A program made the translations under genes and the position numbers. A stretch of DNA of 64,000 nucleotides, taken from contig JAPSLO010000001.1 of the NCBI GenBank assembly GCA_031180725.1, forward strand, positions 434,001-498,000, read 5' to 3'. Of this stretch, positions 39,463 through 48,440 are shown piece after piece. Under the pieces are notes generated by a model. The model did not search any database and was not told the origin of the DNA. It was given only the letters and a program-made list of their open reading frames with translations. Every line of letters begins with the position of its first letter. Position 1 is the stretch's first letter. Source of the DNA: Roseomonas sp. (GTDB lineage: Bacteria > Pseudomonadota > Alphaproteobacteria > Acetobacterales > Acetobacteraceae).

Positions 39463-40443
39463 CTATTCCAGCTTCGCGCCGCTGCGCCGCACCACCTCGC
39501 GCCATTTGTTGTTTTCGGCGCGGATGAAGGCCTCGAACTCGGCGGGGCCCAGATAGCTTGGCTCGGCGCCGATCTCGCGCTGGCGCTGCACCACCTGCGG
39601 ATCGCGCGAGATCGCCGCGATGGCCCGCGCATAATGTTCCATGATATGGGCGGGTGTCCGGGCCGGCGCCTGCATGCCGAACCAGGCCACCGCCTCGAAG
39701 CCGGGCACGCCGCTTTCGATCACCGTCGGCACCTCCGGCACCGCGAACCAACGGTCGCGGGAGGTAACGGCCAGCATGCGCAGCCGCCCCTCCCGCACAT
39801 GCGGCAGATAGGCGGGCAGGTTGTCGATCGCCACTTGCAGCTGGCCGGAGATCAGGTCGGGGATCAGCCCGCCGGTGCCGCGATAGGGGACATGCGTCAG
39901 CTCCGCCCCTGTCTCCGCCTTCAGGTATTCGCCGCAGAGATGGCCGGATGTGCCATTGCCGGGCGAGCCGACATTCAGCCTGCCCGGGTTGGCCTTCGCA
40001 TAGGCGATCAGCCCGGCGAAGTCCTGCACCGGCAGCCCGGGCGTCACCACCACCGCATTGGCCACCAGGTTCACCAGCGCCAGCGCCGCCAGGTCTTCCG
40101 GCCGGTAGGGCATGCGGCTGTAGAGGTACTGGTTGATGCTGGCGGTGCCGATCGTGCACATCAGCAGCGTGTGACCATCCGGGTCGGACCGGGCCACCAG
40201 CTCGGCGCCCACATTGCCTCCGGCGCCTGGGCGGTTGTCCACCACCACCGGCTGGCCCAGCATGGGCCCCAGCCGTTCCGCGAAGAGGCGCGCGGTCAGG
40301 TCGGTGGCGCCGCCGCCCTGGAAGGGCACGACGATCCGCACGGGACGTGTCGGCGCCCAGCTACCGCTACCCTGGGCATGCACCCGGGAAAGGGGGGGCA
40401 GGGCGAGGGCACTGGCGATCAGGCCGCGGCGGTACAAGGGCAT
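39463..40443 (-). CDS. Bug family tripartite tricarboxylate transporter receptor (third of four)
   Basis: A 326-residue Bug receptor on the minus strand. The leader MPLYRRGLIASALALPPLSR is cut after HAQ; PVRIVVPFQGGGATDLTARL, VVDNRPGAGGNVGAELVA, VGSPGNGTSGHLCGEYL and HVPYRGTGGLIPDLISGQ follow. GGGGAG lies 7 bases before the ATG. It is downstream of the fourth receptor on the same strand with 149 bases between them, and closely resembles it, so the two look like a duplicated pair. Confidence 0.92.
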   Translation of the reverse strand: MPLYRRGLIASALALPPLSRVHAQGSGSWAPTRPVRIVVPFQGGGATDLTARLFAERLGPMLGQPVVVDNRPGAGGNVGAELVARSDPDGHTLLMCTIGTASINQYLYSRMPYRPEDLAALALVNLVANAVVVTPGLPVQDFAGLIAYAKANPGRLNVGSPGNGTSGHLCGEYLKAETGAELTHVPYRGTGGLIPDLISGQLQVAIDNLPAYLPHVREGRLRMLAVTSRDRWFAVPEVPTVIESGVPGFEAVAWFGMQAPARTPAHIMEHYARAIAAISRDPQVVQRQREIGAEPSYLGPAEFEAFIRAENNKWREVVRRSGAKLE

Positions 40444-40592
40444 GGCGTGTCTCCCCGTTCGGGTGCGACCTATCCCGCCAGCCTCGTCAGGTCAAAATTC
40501 GCGGCGGGCGGGGAGGGGCGTGCCCTCCCCATCTGGTCATGCGCCGAACATGTTAAGAGACCTGCGGCCGGCGTGGCCCAGGCGGCGGCCGA

Positions 40593-41594
40593 TCACTCCA
40601 CTTTCGCGCCGGAACGGCGGACCACCTCGCCCCATTTGGCGATCTCCGCCTTGATGAAGGCGTCGAAGGTCTCCGGGCTGGTGCCGCCATCCGGGGTCAG
40701 GTTGGGCGGCATGCCGCCCAGATCGTTCAGCTTGGCGCGCATGTCGGGGTCGCGGATGATGGCGTTCACTTCATCCGAGATGCGCTGGATGGCGGCGCGC
40801 GGCGTCCGCGCGGGCGCCTGCACCCCGAACCAGGCGGTGGCCTCGACATTTGGCAGGCCTTCCTCGGCGGTGGTCGGCACTTCCGGCATGGCCGGCGAGC
40901 GTTCCTTGGTGGTGACCGCCAGCGGGCGGAGCCGCCCATCGCGCAGATGCCCGATGACGGAGGGCAGGTTGTCCACCCCCACCTCGACGCGGCCGGCGAT
41001 GGCTTCCTGCATCATCGGCCCCGCGCCGCGGAAGGGCACGTGCAGCATGTCGATGCCGGCTTCCAGCTTCAGCAGTTCCCCGGTCATGTGCAGCGAGGTG
41101 CCGGCGCCGGAGGAGCCGATGTTCAGCTTGCCCGGATTCGCCTTCGCATAGGCCACCAGCTCCCGCAGGCTGCGCACCGGCAGGGAAGGGGTGACGAAGA
41201 TGGCGTTGGGCACGCGGACCATCAGAGCCACCGCGGCCAGCTCCTCGGGCTTGATCGGCATCTGCGCGCCGTAGAGCGAGTAGTTGATCGCCCCGCCGCT
41301 GATGGTTTGCATCAGCAGGGTGTGGCCATCGGGCTCGGCCTGCGCGACCACCTGGTTGCCCAGGTTCCCGCCCGCGCCCGGGCGGTTTTCCACCACCACC
41401 TGCTGGCCCAGGCGGCGGCCGAGCGGTTCCGCCAGGAGTCGGGCGGCAATGTCGGTGGTGCCGGCCGGCGTGAAGCCGACCACCAGCCGGATCGGCCGCG
41501 TGGGCGCCCAGCTACCCTGCGCGCGGACGGATGCGGGCAGGATCAGCGGGCTGGCCAGGGTGGCGCCCAGCAGGGCACGACGGGTTGCTTTCAA
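40593..41594 (-). CDS. Bug family tripartite tricarboxylate transporter receptor (fourth of four)
   Basis: A 333-residue Bug receptor. The leader has TRRALLGATLASPLILPASV before RAQ; PIRLVVGFTPAGTTDIAARL, VVENRPGAGGNLGNQVVA, IGSSGAGTSLHMTGELL and HVPFRGAGPMMQEAIAG follow. The start is TTG at 41594, supported by AGGAGG 8 bases upstream. It shares the ending EVVRRSGAKVE with the third receptor (EVVRRSGAKLE). Like the others it has no permease partner in view. Confidence 0.92.
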   Translation of the reverse strand: MKATRRALLGATLASPLILPASVRAQGSWAPTRPIRLVVGFTPAGTTDIAARLLAEPLGRRLGQQVVVENRPGAGGNLGNQVVAQAEPDGHTLLMQTISGGAINYSLYGAQMPIKPEELAAVALMVRVPNAIFVTPSLPVRSLRELVAYAKANPGKLNIGSSGAGTSLHMTGELLKLEAGIDMLHVPFRGAGPMMQEAIAGRVEVGVDNLPSVIGHLRDGRLRPLAVTTKERSPAMPEVPTTAEEGLPNVEATAWFGVQAPARTPRAAIQRISDEVNAIIRDPDMRAKLNDLGGMPPNLTPDGGTSPETFDAFIKAEIAKWGEVVRRSGAKVE

Positions 41595-41766
41595 GGCGTG
41601 GACCTCCTCGGATGCGGGAACTGGCGTCCCGCTGCTGCGCTTGCCTGCCGTTCCTGCCGCAAACCGGGCGCGGCTTGCAAGCCGGCGCGTTTTTCGCTGT
41701 TCCTACACCTGGGGCCGCGACGCCGTCGGGCGAACTGGTGCGCGGCGGCCTGAAGGGTCCGAGCGG

Positions 41767-43533
41767 ATGCACTTCTTGAGGCTGTACTGGCGGGTGCTGG
41801 CCCTGCTGGCGGCAGATCGTTGGGTGGCCATCGGGCTAGGCTTTGCAGGGCTCGCCCTCGCGGGCTTGTCATTCCTGGAACCCATCCTGTTCGGCCGCGT
41901 GGTGGACCTGCTCTCCCGCTCCGATAGGCTGGAGGTGGCGCAGCTATGGCAGGAAGCCACGGCGCTGCTCGCGCTCTGGGCGGCGGTGGGGCTTTCGGGC
42001 ATCGGCGCGCATGTGGCGGTGGCGCTGCTGGCCGATCGCATGGCCCATCGCAACCGTCTCACGGTGATGAGCCGCTACTTCCAGCACGTCCTGTCCCTGC
42101 CGCTGTCCTTCCACGGGGATACGCAGTCGGGCCGGCTGATGAAGATCATGCTGATGGGCGCGGACAATCTGTTCGGCCTGTGGCTGTCGTTCTTCCGCGA
42201 ACACCTGACCACCTTCATCGGCGCGCTGGTGCTGCTGCCGATGACGATGTTCCTGAACTGGCGCCTGGGCCTGCTGCTGATCGTGCTGGTGGTGCTCTTC
42301 GCCGTGGTCTCGGCCTGGGTGATCCGCAAAACGGAGGCCGCCCAGGGCCAGGTGGAGGCGCTGCACACCCGCCTTGCCGGAAATGCGCAGGATGCGCTGT
42401 CCAATGTCATTGTCGTGCAATCCTTCTCCCGCCTGGGCAGCGAGGCGCGGCTGTTCGGCGACATCGTGCGGCAGGTGCTGGACCATCAGTTCCCGGTGCT
42501 GAACTGGTGGGCGCTGGTCGCCAGCCTGACGCGTGCGGCCGCTACCGTCACCACCATCGCCGTCTTTGTCCTCGGCACCGTCCTGCACCTGCGCGGCCAG
42601 GCCAGCGTGGGCGAGATCGTCTCCTTCATGGGCTTCGCCACGCTGCTGATTGCGCGGCTGGAGCAGGCCGTCGGCTTCGTGTCTCGCCTGGTGTTCCAGC
42701 TGCCGTCGCTGGAGGAGTTCTTCGCGGTGCTCGATTCCCGCTCCTCGGTGCCGGAGAAGCCGAATGCGATTTCGCTGGGCCGCGTCGCAGGCGCCGTGCG
42801 CTTCGAGAATGTGGCCTTTGCCTATCCCGGCGGGCCCCGCATCCTCGATGGCATCGATTTCGAGGCGCCGCCGGGTCGTACCGTGGCCCTGGTGGGCCAG
42901 ACCGGCGCGGGCAAATCGACGGCGATGGCGCTGCTGCAGCGGTTGTGGGACCCGGTGGCTGGCCGCGTGACGCTGGACGGCCACGACCTGCGCGACATCA
43001 CGCTGGACAGCCTGCGCCGTAATGTGGGGGTGGTGTTCCAGGAGGCGCTGCTGTTCAACCGCTCGATCCGCGATAACCTGCTGGTCGGCCGGCCGGACGC
43101 CACGCAGGAGGAGCTGGAGCGGGCCTGCCGCATGGCCGAGGCCCATGACTTCATCATTCGCAAGCCGCAAGGCTATGACACCATGGTGGGTGAGCGGGGC
43201 AGCGCAATGTCGGGCGGGCAGCGCCAGCGCCTGGCCATCGCGCGCGCGCTGCTGAAGGACCCGCCGGTGCTGATCCTGGACGAGGCGACCAGCGCGCTGG
43301 ACGCGGCGACGGAAGCGCGCGTGCAGAAGGCGCTGAAGGCGCTGATGGCGGGGCGGACCACCTTCATCATCGCCCATCGCCTGTCCACCGTGCGTGACGC
43401 CGACGAGATCCTGGTTTTCGAGAATGGCCGTGTGGCGGAACGTGGCAGTTTCGAGGAGCTGGTTCGCCTCAACGGCCGTTTCGCGGAACTGGTGCGCACC
43501 CAACTTTCCGGCGCCGAAGCCGCGCACGCCTGA
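41767..43533 (+). CDS. ABC exporter with fused ATPase, glucan-exporter (NdvA/ChvA) type
   Basis: A 588-residue half-transporter: six membrane helices (about 1-310) followed by an ATPase domain. The start LRLYWRVLALLAADRW and the LEPILFGRVVDLLS segment resemble cyclic beta-1,2-glucan exporters. The ATPase has Walker A VGQTGAGKST, Q-loop VFQEALLFNRSI, signature MSGGQRQRLAIARALL, Walker B LILDEATSALD and switch histidine IIAHRLSTV. No glucan synthase is nearby, so the substrate is unproved. It is divergent from the fourth Bug gene across 172 bases. Confidence 0.88.
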   Translation: MHFLRLYWRVLALLAADRWVAIGLGFAGLALAGLSFLEPILFGRVVDLLSRSDRLEVAQLWQEATALLALWAAVGLSGIGAHVAVALLADRMAHRNRLTVMSRYFQHVLSLPLSFHGDTQSGRLMKIMLMGADNLFGLWLSFFREHLTTFIGALVLLPMTMFLNWRLGLLLIVLVVLFAVVSAWVIRKTEAAQGQVEALHTRLAGNAQDALSNVIVVQSFSRLGSEARLFGDIVRQVLDHQFPVLNWWALVASLTRAAATVTTIAVFVLGTVLHLRGQASVGEIVSFMGFATLLIARLEQAVGFVSRLVFQLPSLEEFFAVLDSRSSVPEKPNAISLGRVAGAVRFENVAFAYPGGPRILDGIDFEAPPGRTVALVGQTGAGKSTAMALLQRLWDPVAGRVTLDGHDLRDITLDSLRRNVGVVFQEALLFNRSIRDNLLVGRPDATQEELERACRMAEAHDFIIRKPQGYDTMVGERGSAMSGGQRQRLAIARALLKDPPVLILDEATSALDAATEARVQKALKALMAGRTTFIIAHRLSTVRDADEILVFENGRVAERGSFEELVRLNGRFAELVRTQLSGAEAAHA

Positions 43534-43565
43534 GGACGGCCAGCGCTGCTCAACCGGCGCGATCA

Positions 43566-43606
43566 TGCCGCGGCGCAGCACAGCTTTCGCTTGCATCGCC
43601 GCGGCA
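43566..43606. repeat. Perfect 10-bp inverted repeat between the ABC exporter and CBS genes
   Basis: TGCCGCGGCG (43566-43575) is the exact complement in reverse of CGCCGCGGCA (43597-43606), with 21 bases between. It may be a hairpin that ends the exporter transcript or a protein site. Confidence 0.5.
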
Positions 43607-43650
43607 CCAGCCCTCAAGCTTTCCTTTCCCCTGTCGGGAAGGGAGCATCC

Positions 43651-44088
43651 ATGACGATCGCTACCATCCTCCGTCACAAGGGACGGAACGTGGTTTCTGT
43701 CGGGCCGCAGGACGATGTGTGTGAAATCGCCCGCATCCTGTCCACTCACCGCATCGGCGCGGTGCTGGTGCGCGATTCCGCCGGAGACGTCCTGGGCATC
43801 GTCAGCGAGCGCGACATCGTGCGCTGCATCGCCGCCCATGGTGCCGATGCGGTCAGCCTGCCGGCGATGCGGCTGATGACCCGGGTGCTGCATACCGTCA
43901 CGCCCTCCACCAAGGTGACGGAGGCGCTGGAGATGATGACGGACCGCCGGGTGCGCCACCTGCCGGTGCTGGAGGAGGACGGCCAGCTTGCCGGCATGGT
44001 CTCGATCGGAGACCTGGTGAAGGCACGGATCGACGAAGCGGTGCACGAGGCGGAGGAACTGCGCCACTACGTCGTCTCCGCCGGCTGA
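43651..44088 (+). CDS. CBS-domain pair protein
   Basis: A 145-residue protein of two CBS domains and little else. The first covers about residues 10-65 (GRNVVSVGPQDDVCEIARIL, IVSERDIVRCIAAHG) and the second about 75-135 (THTVTPSTKV-type start, RRVRHLPVLEEDGQLAGMVS). CBS pairs bind adenine nucleotides and sense energy state. GGGAAGGGAG lies 6-8 bases before the ATG at 43651. No partner domain is attached, so its target is unknown. It stands between the exporter and the TRAP operon. Confidence 0.9.
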   Translation: MTIATILRHKGRNVVSVGPQDDVCEIARILSTHRIGAVLVRDSAGDVLGIVSERDIVRCIAAHGADAVSLPAMRLMTRVLHTVTPSTKVTEALEMMTDRRVRHLPVLEEDGQLAGMVSIGDLVKARIDEAVHEAEELRHYVVSAG

Positions 44089-44112
44089 GCCCGGCCAGAG
44101 GGTGCCGGCCTG

Positions 44113-44134
44113 CGGCGCCGCTCGGGCGGCGCCG
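44113..44134 (+). terminator. Perfect 9-bp hairpin after the CBS gene
   Basis: CGGCGCCGC (44113-44121) pairs with GCGGCGCCG (44126-44134) over the loop TCGG, 24 bases after the stop. No T-run. Confidence 0.55.
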
Positions 44135-44215
44135 GCATGTCGCCCCTTGCCGGAATGACGTGGCGCGGCAAAGCTTCCTCCCGGGAAAGGCAACACCTCT
44201 CGGGGGACCAACCGT

Positions 44216-45205
44216 ATGCTCAGCCGTCGCAACCTTCTGGCCGCCACGGGCGGCCTGGCCGCTACCGCCACCATCGGGCGCGCCGAGGCCCAATCGGCCG
44301 CGCGCTGGCAGATGGCCACCCCCTATGCGGACGGCAACTTCCACACCCGCAACATCCGCACCTTCATCGAGGACGTGCAGCAGGCCTCCGGCGGGCGGCT
44401 GACCGTGCAGCTCCATTCAAACGCCGCGTTGCTGCCGATGGCGCAGATCAAGCGTGGCGTGCAGACCGGCCAGGTGCAGCTCGGCGAAATCCTGCTGAGC
44501 GCCTACGCCAATGAGGACGTCTTCTTCGACGCGGATGCCATCCCGCAGCTCGTCACCAACTACGCCCAGGCCAAGAAGCTGGCCGACCTGCAGCGCCCCT
44601 ATATCGAGCAGCGCCTGGCGCGGCAGGGCCTCAGCCTGCTCTATATGGTGCCCTGGCCGCCGGCCGGGCTCTATGCGCAGCAGCCGATCACCAGCATTGA
44701 AGGGTTCCGCGGCCTGCGTTTCCGCACCTTCAACACCGCGACCAACCGCTTCGCCGCCATCGTCGGCGCGCAGCCCACGCTGGTGCAGTCGGCGGAGCTC
44801 GCCCAGGCCTTCGCCACCGGCGTGGTGCAGGCACAGATCACCTCCGCCGCCACCGGCGTCGATACCTCGGCCTGGGACTATGCGCGCGTCTTCACGCCGC
44901 TCGGCTTCTCCATGACGAAGAACGCCGTCATGGTTTCCCGCCGCGCGATCGAAGCGCTGCCGGCCACGCTGCAGCAGGACATCCGCGCCGCCGCCGCCCG
45001 GGCCGAGATGCGCGGCTACGAACTGTCGGAGGAGGCGCAGCGCAGCACGGAGGCGACGCTCGGCCAGCGCGGCATGCAGATCGTGCCGCCGACGCAGGAG
45101 ATGCTGGACGGCCTGGCGCGCGTCTCCCGCCAGATGACGGATGAATGGGTGAGCCGCGCTGGTCCGGACGGCGCGAAGCTGATCGAGGATTATCGCCGCA
45201 CCTGA
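44216..45205 (+). CDS. TRAP transporter solute receptor DctP (first copy)
   Basis: A 329-residue periplasmic binding protein of the TRAP type. The leader MLSRRNLLAATGGLAATATI carries adjacent arginines and ends REAQ-like (RAEAQ). The DctP domain includes GGRLTVQLHSNAALLPM, QIKRGVQTGQVQLGEILLS and the conserved arginine region FRGLRFRTFNTATNRFAAI that grips carboxylate ligands. GGGGGA lies 8 bases before the ATG. It is followed by a second receptor gene and then the DctQ and DctM membrane subunits, so a sodium-driven importer of an organic acid is complete. Confidence 0.92.
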   Translation: MLSRRNLLAATGGLAATATIGRAEAQSAARWQMATPYADGNFHTRNIRTFIEDVQQASGGRLTVQLHSNAALLPMAQIKRGVQTGQVQLGEILLSAYANEDVFFDADAIPQLVTNYAQAKKLADLQRPYIEQRLARQGLSLLYMVPWPPAGLYAQQPITSIEGFRGLRFRTFNTATNRFAAIVGAQPTLVQSAELAQAFATGVVQAQITSAATGVDTSAWDYARVFTPLGFSMTKNAVMVSRRAIEALPATLQQDIRAAAARAEMRGYELSEEAQRSTEATLGQRGMQIVPPTQEMLDGLARVSRQMTDEWVSRAGPDGAKLIEDYRRT

Positions 45206-45275
45206 CCGGTGCGCCCGGCGACCCGGCGCCGACCAACGGCGCCGGGCACTATTAAGCTTCGAGGAAACGGCCAAG

Positions 45276-46268
45276 ATGCATTTCACCCGCCGCGCCACGC
45301 TCGGCGCCGCCCTTCTGCCCGCCTTCCTGCATGCCGTCGTGGCCCGCGCCCAGAGCCTGCGCGGGCAGGCGGCCTCCGGTTTCGGCGACGGCAACTATCA
45401 CACACGCAACTTGCGGGATTTCCTGACGGAGATCGGCAGCGCCACCGGCGGCGCCGTGCAGGTGACGCTGCATTCCAACGGCAGCCTGCTGGCGCAGCCG
45501 CAGATCAAGCGTGGCGTGCAGACCGGCCAGGTGCAGATCGGCGAGATCCTGCTGACCGCCTATGGCAACGAGGATCCGATCTTCGATGTCGATGCGGTGC
45601 CCGGCCTGGTGCAGAACCTGGAGGATGCCCGCAAGCTGGCGCAGGTGCAGGCGCCCTTTATCGAGGCGCGTTTCGCCCGCCAGGGCATGATGCTGCTCTA
45701 CATGGCGCCATGGCCGCAGGTGGCGATCACCGCCAACCAGAACATCACCGATCCCGCGCAATTCCGCGGCATGCGGCTGCGCACCTATTCACCGATCTCC
45801 TCGCGCCTGGCGGCGCTGCTGGGTGCGACGGGCACGCTGATCACCGCGCCCGAAGTGCCGCAGGCCTTCGCCACCGGCATCATCCAGGCGCAGCTCACAA
45901 CCGCCCCGGTCGCGGCGGATACGGCGGTGTGGGACTACAGCCGCGTCTTCATCAATGCCTCCATCGCCACCAGCAAGAACGCCATCTTCATCTCCCGCCG
46001 CGCCTTCGAGGCGCTGTCCGAGCCGCACCGCAACGCCGTGCTCGCCGCGGCGCGCAATGCGGAGGTGCGTGGCTGGCGGTTGGCGGCGGAAGCCCAGGCC
46101 GAGGCCGAGGCGCGCATGACAGCGCGCGGCGTGCAGGTGGTGCCTGCCTCGCCCGCGCTGTTGGCCGCCATCCGCCGCGCCGGGGAGACGATGGTGGAGG
46201 AATGGGCGAGCCGCGCCGGCGAGGATGGGAGGCGGTTGCTGGCTGCCTATCGCGAGGCGCGCGGCTGA
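45276..46268 (+). CDS. TRAP transporter solute receptor DctP (second, tandem copy)
   Basis: A 330-residue paralogue of the gene just before it: DGNYHTRNLRDF against DGNFHTRNIRTF, IKRGVQTGQVQIGEILLTAY against IKRGVQTGQVQLGEILLSAY, and the same ending with EEWASRAGEDG against DEWVSRAGPDG. The ligand region differs more (FRGMRLRTYSPISSRLAAL), so the two copies may bind different acids. The leader HFTRRATLGAALLPAFLHAV again has two arginines. GAGGAAAC lies about 8 bases before the ATG. Confidence 0.92.
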   Translation: MHFTRRATLGAALLPAFLHAVVARAQSLRGQAASGFGDGNYHTRNLRDFLTEIGSATGGAVQVTLHSNGSLLAQPQIKRGVQTGQVQIGEILLTAYGNEDPIFDVDAVPGLVQNLEDARKLAQVQAPFIEARFARQGMMLLYMAPWPQVAITANQNITDPAQFRGMRLRTYSPISSRLAALLGATGTLITAPEVPQAFATGIIQAQLTTAPVAADTAVWDYSRVFINASIATSKNAIFISRRAFEALSEPHRNAVLAAARNAEVRGWRLAAEAQAEAEARMTARGVQVVPASPALLAAIRRAGETMVEEWASRAGEDGRRLLAAYREARG

Positions 46269-46517
46269 GATCACGACCCAGGCCTTGCGGGAGGATGCGG
46301 CAGGACCTGCCCGTTGCGCGGGCAGGTGGCGCGCCTTCTCCCCGAATCGGCGGCTGGTGACCGTTCCCAACCGCCGCACCCCGGGTTTTCATCGTCCCGC
46401 TGCACCGGAGGCTCCGCGCAATGACTCGCCGCCGCCTTTCCCCCGGCCATTCCCCGGCCGCCTCACCGCCTGCCCGCTGGTTCGCCAGTTTCCTTTGTCG
46501 GGGCCGAGGCTAAGCCG
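46269..46517 (+). other. 249-base gap between the TRAP receptors and dctQ
   Basis: No open frame with coding character and no clear terminator were seen. Its position would allow separate control of receptor and membrane genes. Confidence 0.4.
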
Positions 46518-47057
46518 ATGGGTGGGCTGCGTCGGGCGCTGGATGCGCTGTATCTTCTCGGCGGCATCGCGGGCGGCCTTGCACTGGCCGCGATCGGCGG
46601 CATCATCGCTGCACAGGTCATCGGCCGGCAGTTCGGGCTGGTGCTGGACGGCGCCGACGACCTGACCGCCTTCGCCGTGGCGGGCTCCGCCCTGCTGCCG
46701 TTGGCCTATGCCTTCCGGCACGGTGCGCATATCCGGGTGGACCTTATCATCGGCCATCTGAAGGGCACGCCCCGCTTCGCTCTGGAGGCGGTGGCGCTGA
46801 CCACGACCTTCCTGCTCTGCTTCTTCCTCGCCTGGTCCATGGTGGACCTCACCGTGGACAGCTACGAGTTCGAGGACGTGGCCCAGGGCACCGTGCCCTG
46901 GTTGCTTTGGTATCCGCAGGCCGCCTGCGCGGCAGGCTGCGTGCTCTTCGCCATCGCGCTGCTGGATGACCTGGTGGTGCATCTCAGTGGCGGCACACCC
47001 TCCTATCGCCTCGCTGCTGAGAAGTCCGCGCTGCAGCGCGCCGCCGAGGAGGTCTGA
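46518..47057 (+). CDS. TRAP transporter small membrane subunit DctQ
   Basis: A 179-residue protein with four hydrophobic segments (about 10-30, 45-62, 85-108 and 128-148). VIGRQFGLVLDGADDLTAFA followed by LPLAYAFRHGAHIRVDLI is the DctQ signature. GAGG lies 8 bases before the ATG. The stop is 3 bases before dctM, so translation is coupled. Confidence 0.92.
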   Translation: MGGLRRALDALYLLGGIAGGLALAAIGGIIAAQVIGRQFGLVLDGADDLTAFAVAGSALLPLAYAFRHGAHIRVDLIIGHLKGTPRFALEAVALTTTFLLCFFLAWSMVDLTVDSYEFEDVAQGTVPWLLWYPQAACAAGCVLFAIALLDDLVVHLSGGTPSYRLAAEKSALQRAAEEV

Positions 47058-47060
47058 GCC

Positions 47061-48395
47061 ATGGAGATCGCACAGGCCGAAGCGGGGTTGCTGCTACTGG
47101 GCGTACTGTTCGCCATCCTGGCGCTTGGCGTCTGGATCGGGCTCGGGCTGCTGGCTACGGGGCTGGTGGGCGTGGTGGTGCTGCCCATGCTGGTGCCGGG
47201 CCTGCCGACCTTCCCGGCGGAGAAGGTGCTCTCCAGCGCCATCTGGGGTTCGCTTGCAAGCTGGACGTTGGCGGCGCTGCCCTTGTTCATCTGGATGGGC
47301 GAGATCCTGTTCCGCACGCGCCTCAGCGAGGACATGTTCAAGGGCCTGGCACCTTGGGTGCAGCGGCTGCCGGGACGGCTGATGCATGTGAACGTGATCG
47401 GCTGCGGCATCTTCGCCGCCGTTTCCGGCTCCTCCGCTGCCACGGCGGCGACCATCGGCAAGATGTCGCTGCCGGCGCTGATGCAGCGCGGCTATCACCA
47501 GCCTATGGCGATCGGCAGCCTGGCGGGGGCGGGCACGCTCGGCCTGCTGATCCCTCCTTCCATCGTGATGATCGTCTATGGCGTGGCGGCCGAGGTCTCG
47601 ATCGTGCGCCTGTTCATCGCCGGTATCGTGCCCGGGCTGATGTTGATGGCGCTGTTCAGCGGCTACATCGCCGTCTGGTCGATGCTGAATCCGGACAAGA
47701 CGCCGCCGGCCGATCCGCCCATGCCCTTCATGGAGAAGGTCAGGGCCAGCGGGCAGCTTGTTCCCGTGGTGCTGCTGATCGCCTTCGTAATGGGCAGCAT
47801 CTACTTTGGCTGGGCTACCGCGACAGAGGCGGCCGTCTTCGGCGTGGTCGGCGCGCTTATCCTTTCGGCCTGCGGCGGCACGTTGAACTGGAAGAGCTTC
47901 AGCGAGAGCCTGATGGGTGCGGTGCGGCTCTCCTGCATGATCAACCTGATCCTGGCGGGCGCGGCCTTCCTGACCAAGGCGATGGCTTATTCGGGCATTC
48001 CGGCGGCGATGGCGGCGTGGGTCGGTGCGCAGGGCTTCAGTCCCGCCACGATCATCCTGGTCCTGACGCTGATCTATCTGGTGCTGGGGTGTTTCATCGA
48101 CGGCATCAGCATGATCGTGCTGACCGCTTCCGTCGTACTGCCGATCATCGCCGCCACCGGCTTCGACCTTATCTGGTTCGGCATCTTCATCGTGCTGGTG
48201 GTGGAGTTGGCGCAGATCACACCGCCGGTAGGCTTCAACCTCTTCGTGCTGCAGGGATTGACGGGGAAGGACATCCTGACCGTCACCCGCAACACGCTGC
48301 CCTTCTTCGGGCTGATGCTTGTCGGGGTGGCGCTGGTCACGGCCTTTCCGGCCATCGTGACCTTCCTGCCAAACACGATGTTCGGCGCCGGCTGA
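47061..48395 (+). CDS. TRAP transporter large membrane subunit DctM
   Basis: The 444-residue transport subunit, with about twelve hydrophobic segments. Typical motifs are FAAVSGSSAATAATIGKMSLPALMQ-like (47408 onward), GTLGLLIPPSIVMIVYGVAA, and QITPPVGFNLFVLQGLTGKD near the end; the paired PPS and PPVG loops form the substrate and sodium site in this family. It closes the TRAP operon and is followed by a perfect 12-bp hairpin. Confidence 0.94.
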   Translation: MEIAQAEAGLLLLGVLFAILALGVWIGLGLLATGLVGVVVLPMLVPGLPTFPAEKVLSSAIWGSLASWTLAALPLFIWMGEILFRTRLSEDMFKGLAPWVQRLPGRLMHVNVIGCGIFAAVSGSSAATAATIGKMSLPALMQRGYHQPMAIGSLAGAGTLGLLIPPSIVMIVYGVAAEVSIVRLFIAGIVPGLMLMALFSGYIAVWSMLNPDKTPPADPPMPFMEKVRASGQLVPVVLLIAFVMGSIYFGWATATEAAVFGVVGALILSACGGTLNWKSFSESLMGAVRLSCMINLILAGAAFLTKAMAYSGIPAAMAAWVGAQGFSPATIILVLTLIYLVLGCFIDGISMIVLTASVVLPIIAATGFDLIWFGIFIVLVVELAQITPPVGFNLFVLQGLTGKDILTVTRNTLPFFGLMLVGVALVTAFPAIVTFLPNTMFGAG

Positions 48396-48399
48396 AGGC

Positions 48400-48429
48400 G
48401 GACCGCGCCCCGCCCATGGGGCGCGGTCC
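48400..48429. terminator. Perfect 12-bp bidirectional terminator hairpin
   Basis: GGACCGCGCCCC (48400-48411) pairs with GGGGCGCGGTCC (48418-48429) over GCCCAT. It lies between convergent genes dctM (stop 48395) and the lipoprotein (stop 48441), 4 and 11 bases away. Confidence 0.75.
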
Positions 48430-48440
48430 TGGATGACAGA

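Noticed and set aside
44157..44176. Possible sigma-54 promoter (TGGCGCG and AGCTT) before the first TRAP receptor
   Set aside because: The spacing is near but the downstream box lacks the required GC at -12, and the match is no better than expected by chance.
41944..44319. Minus-strand frame of 791 codons opposite the ABC exporter and CBS genes
   Set aside because: Histidine/glutamine/arginine-rich shadow of two firmly identified plus-strand genes.
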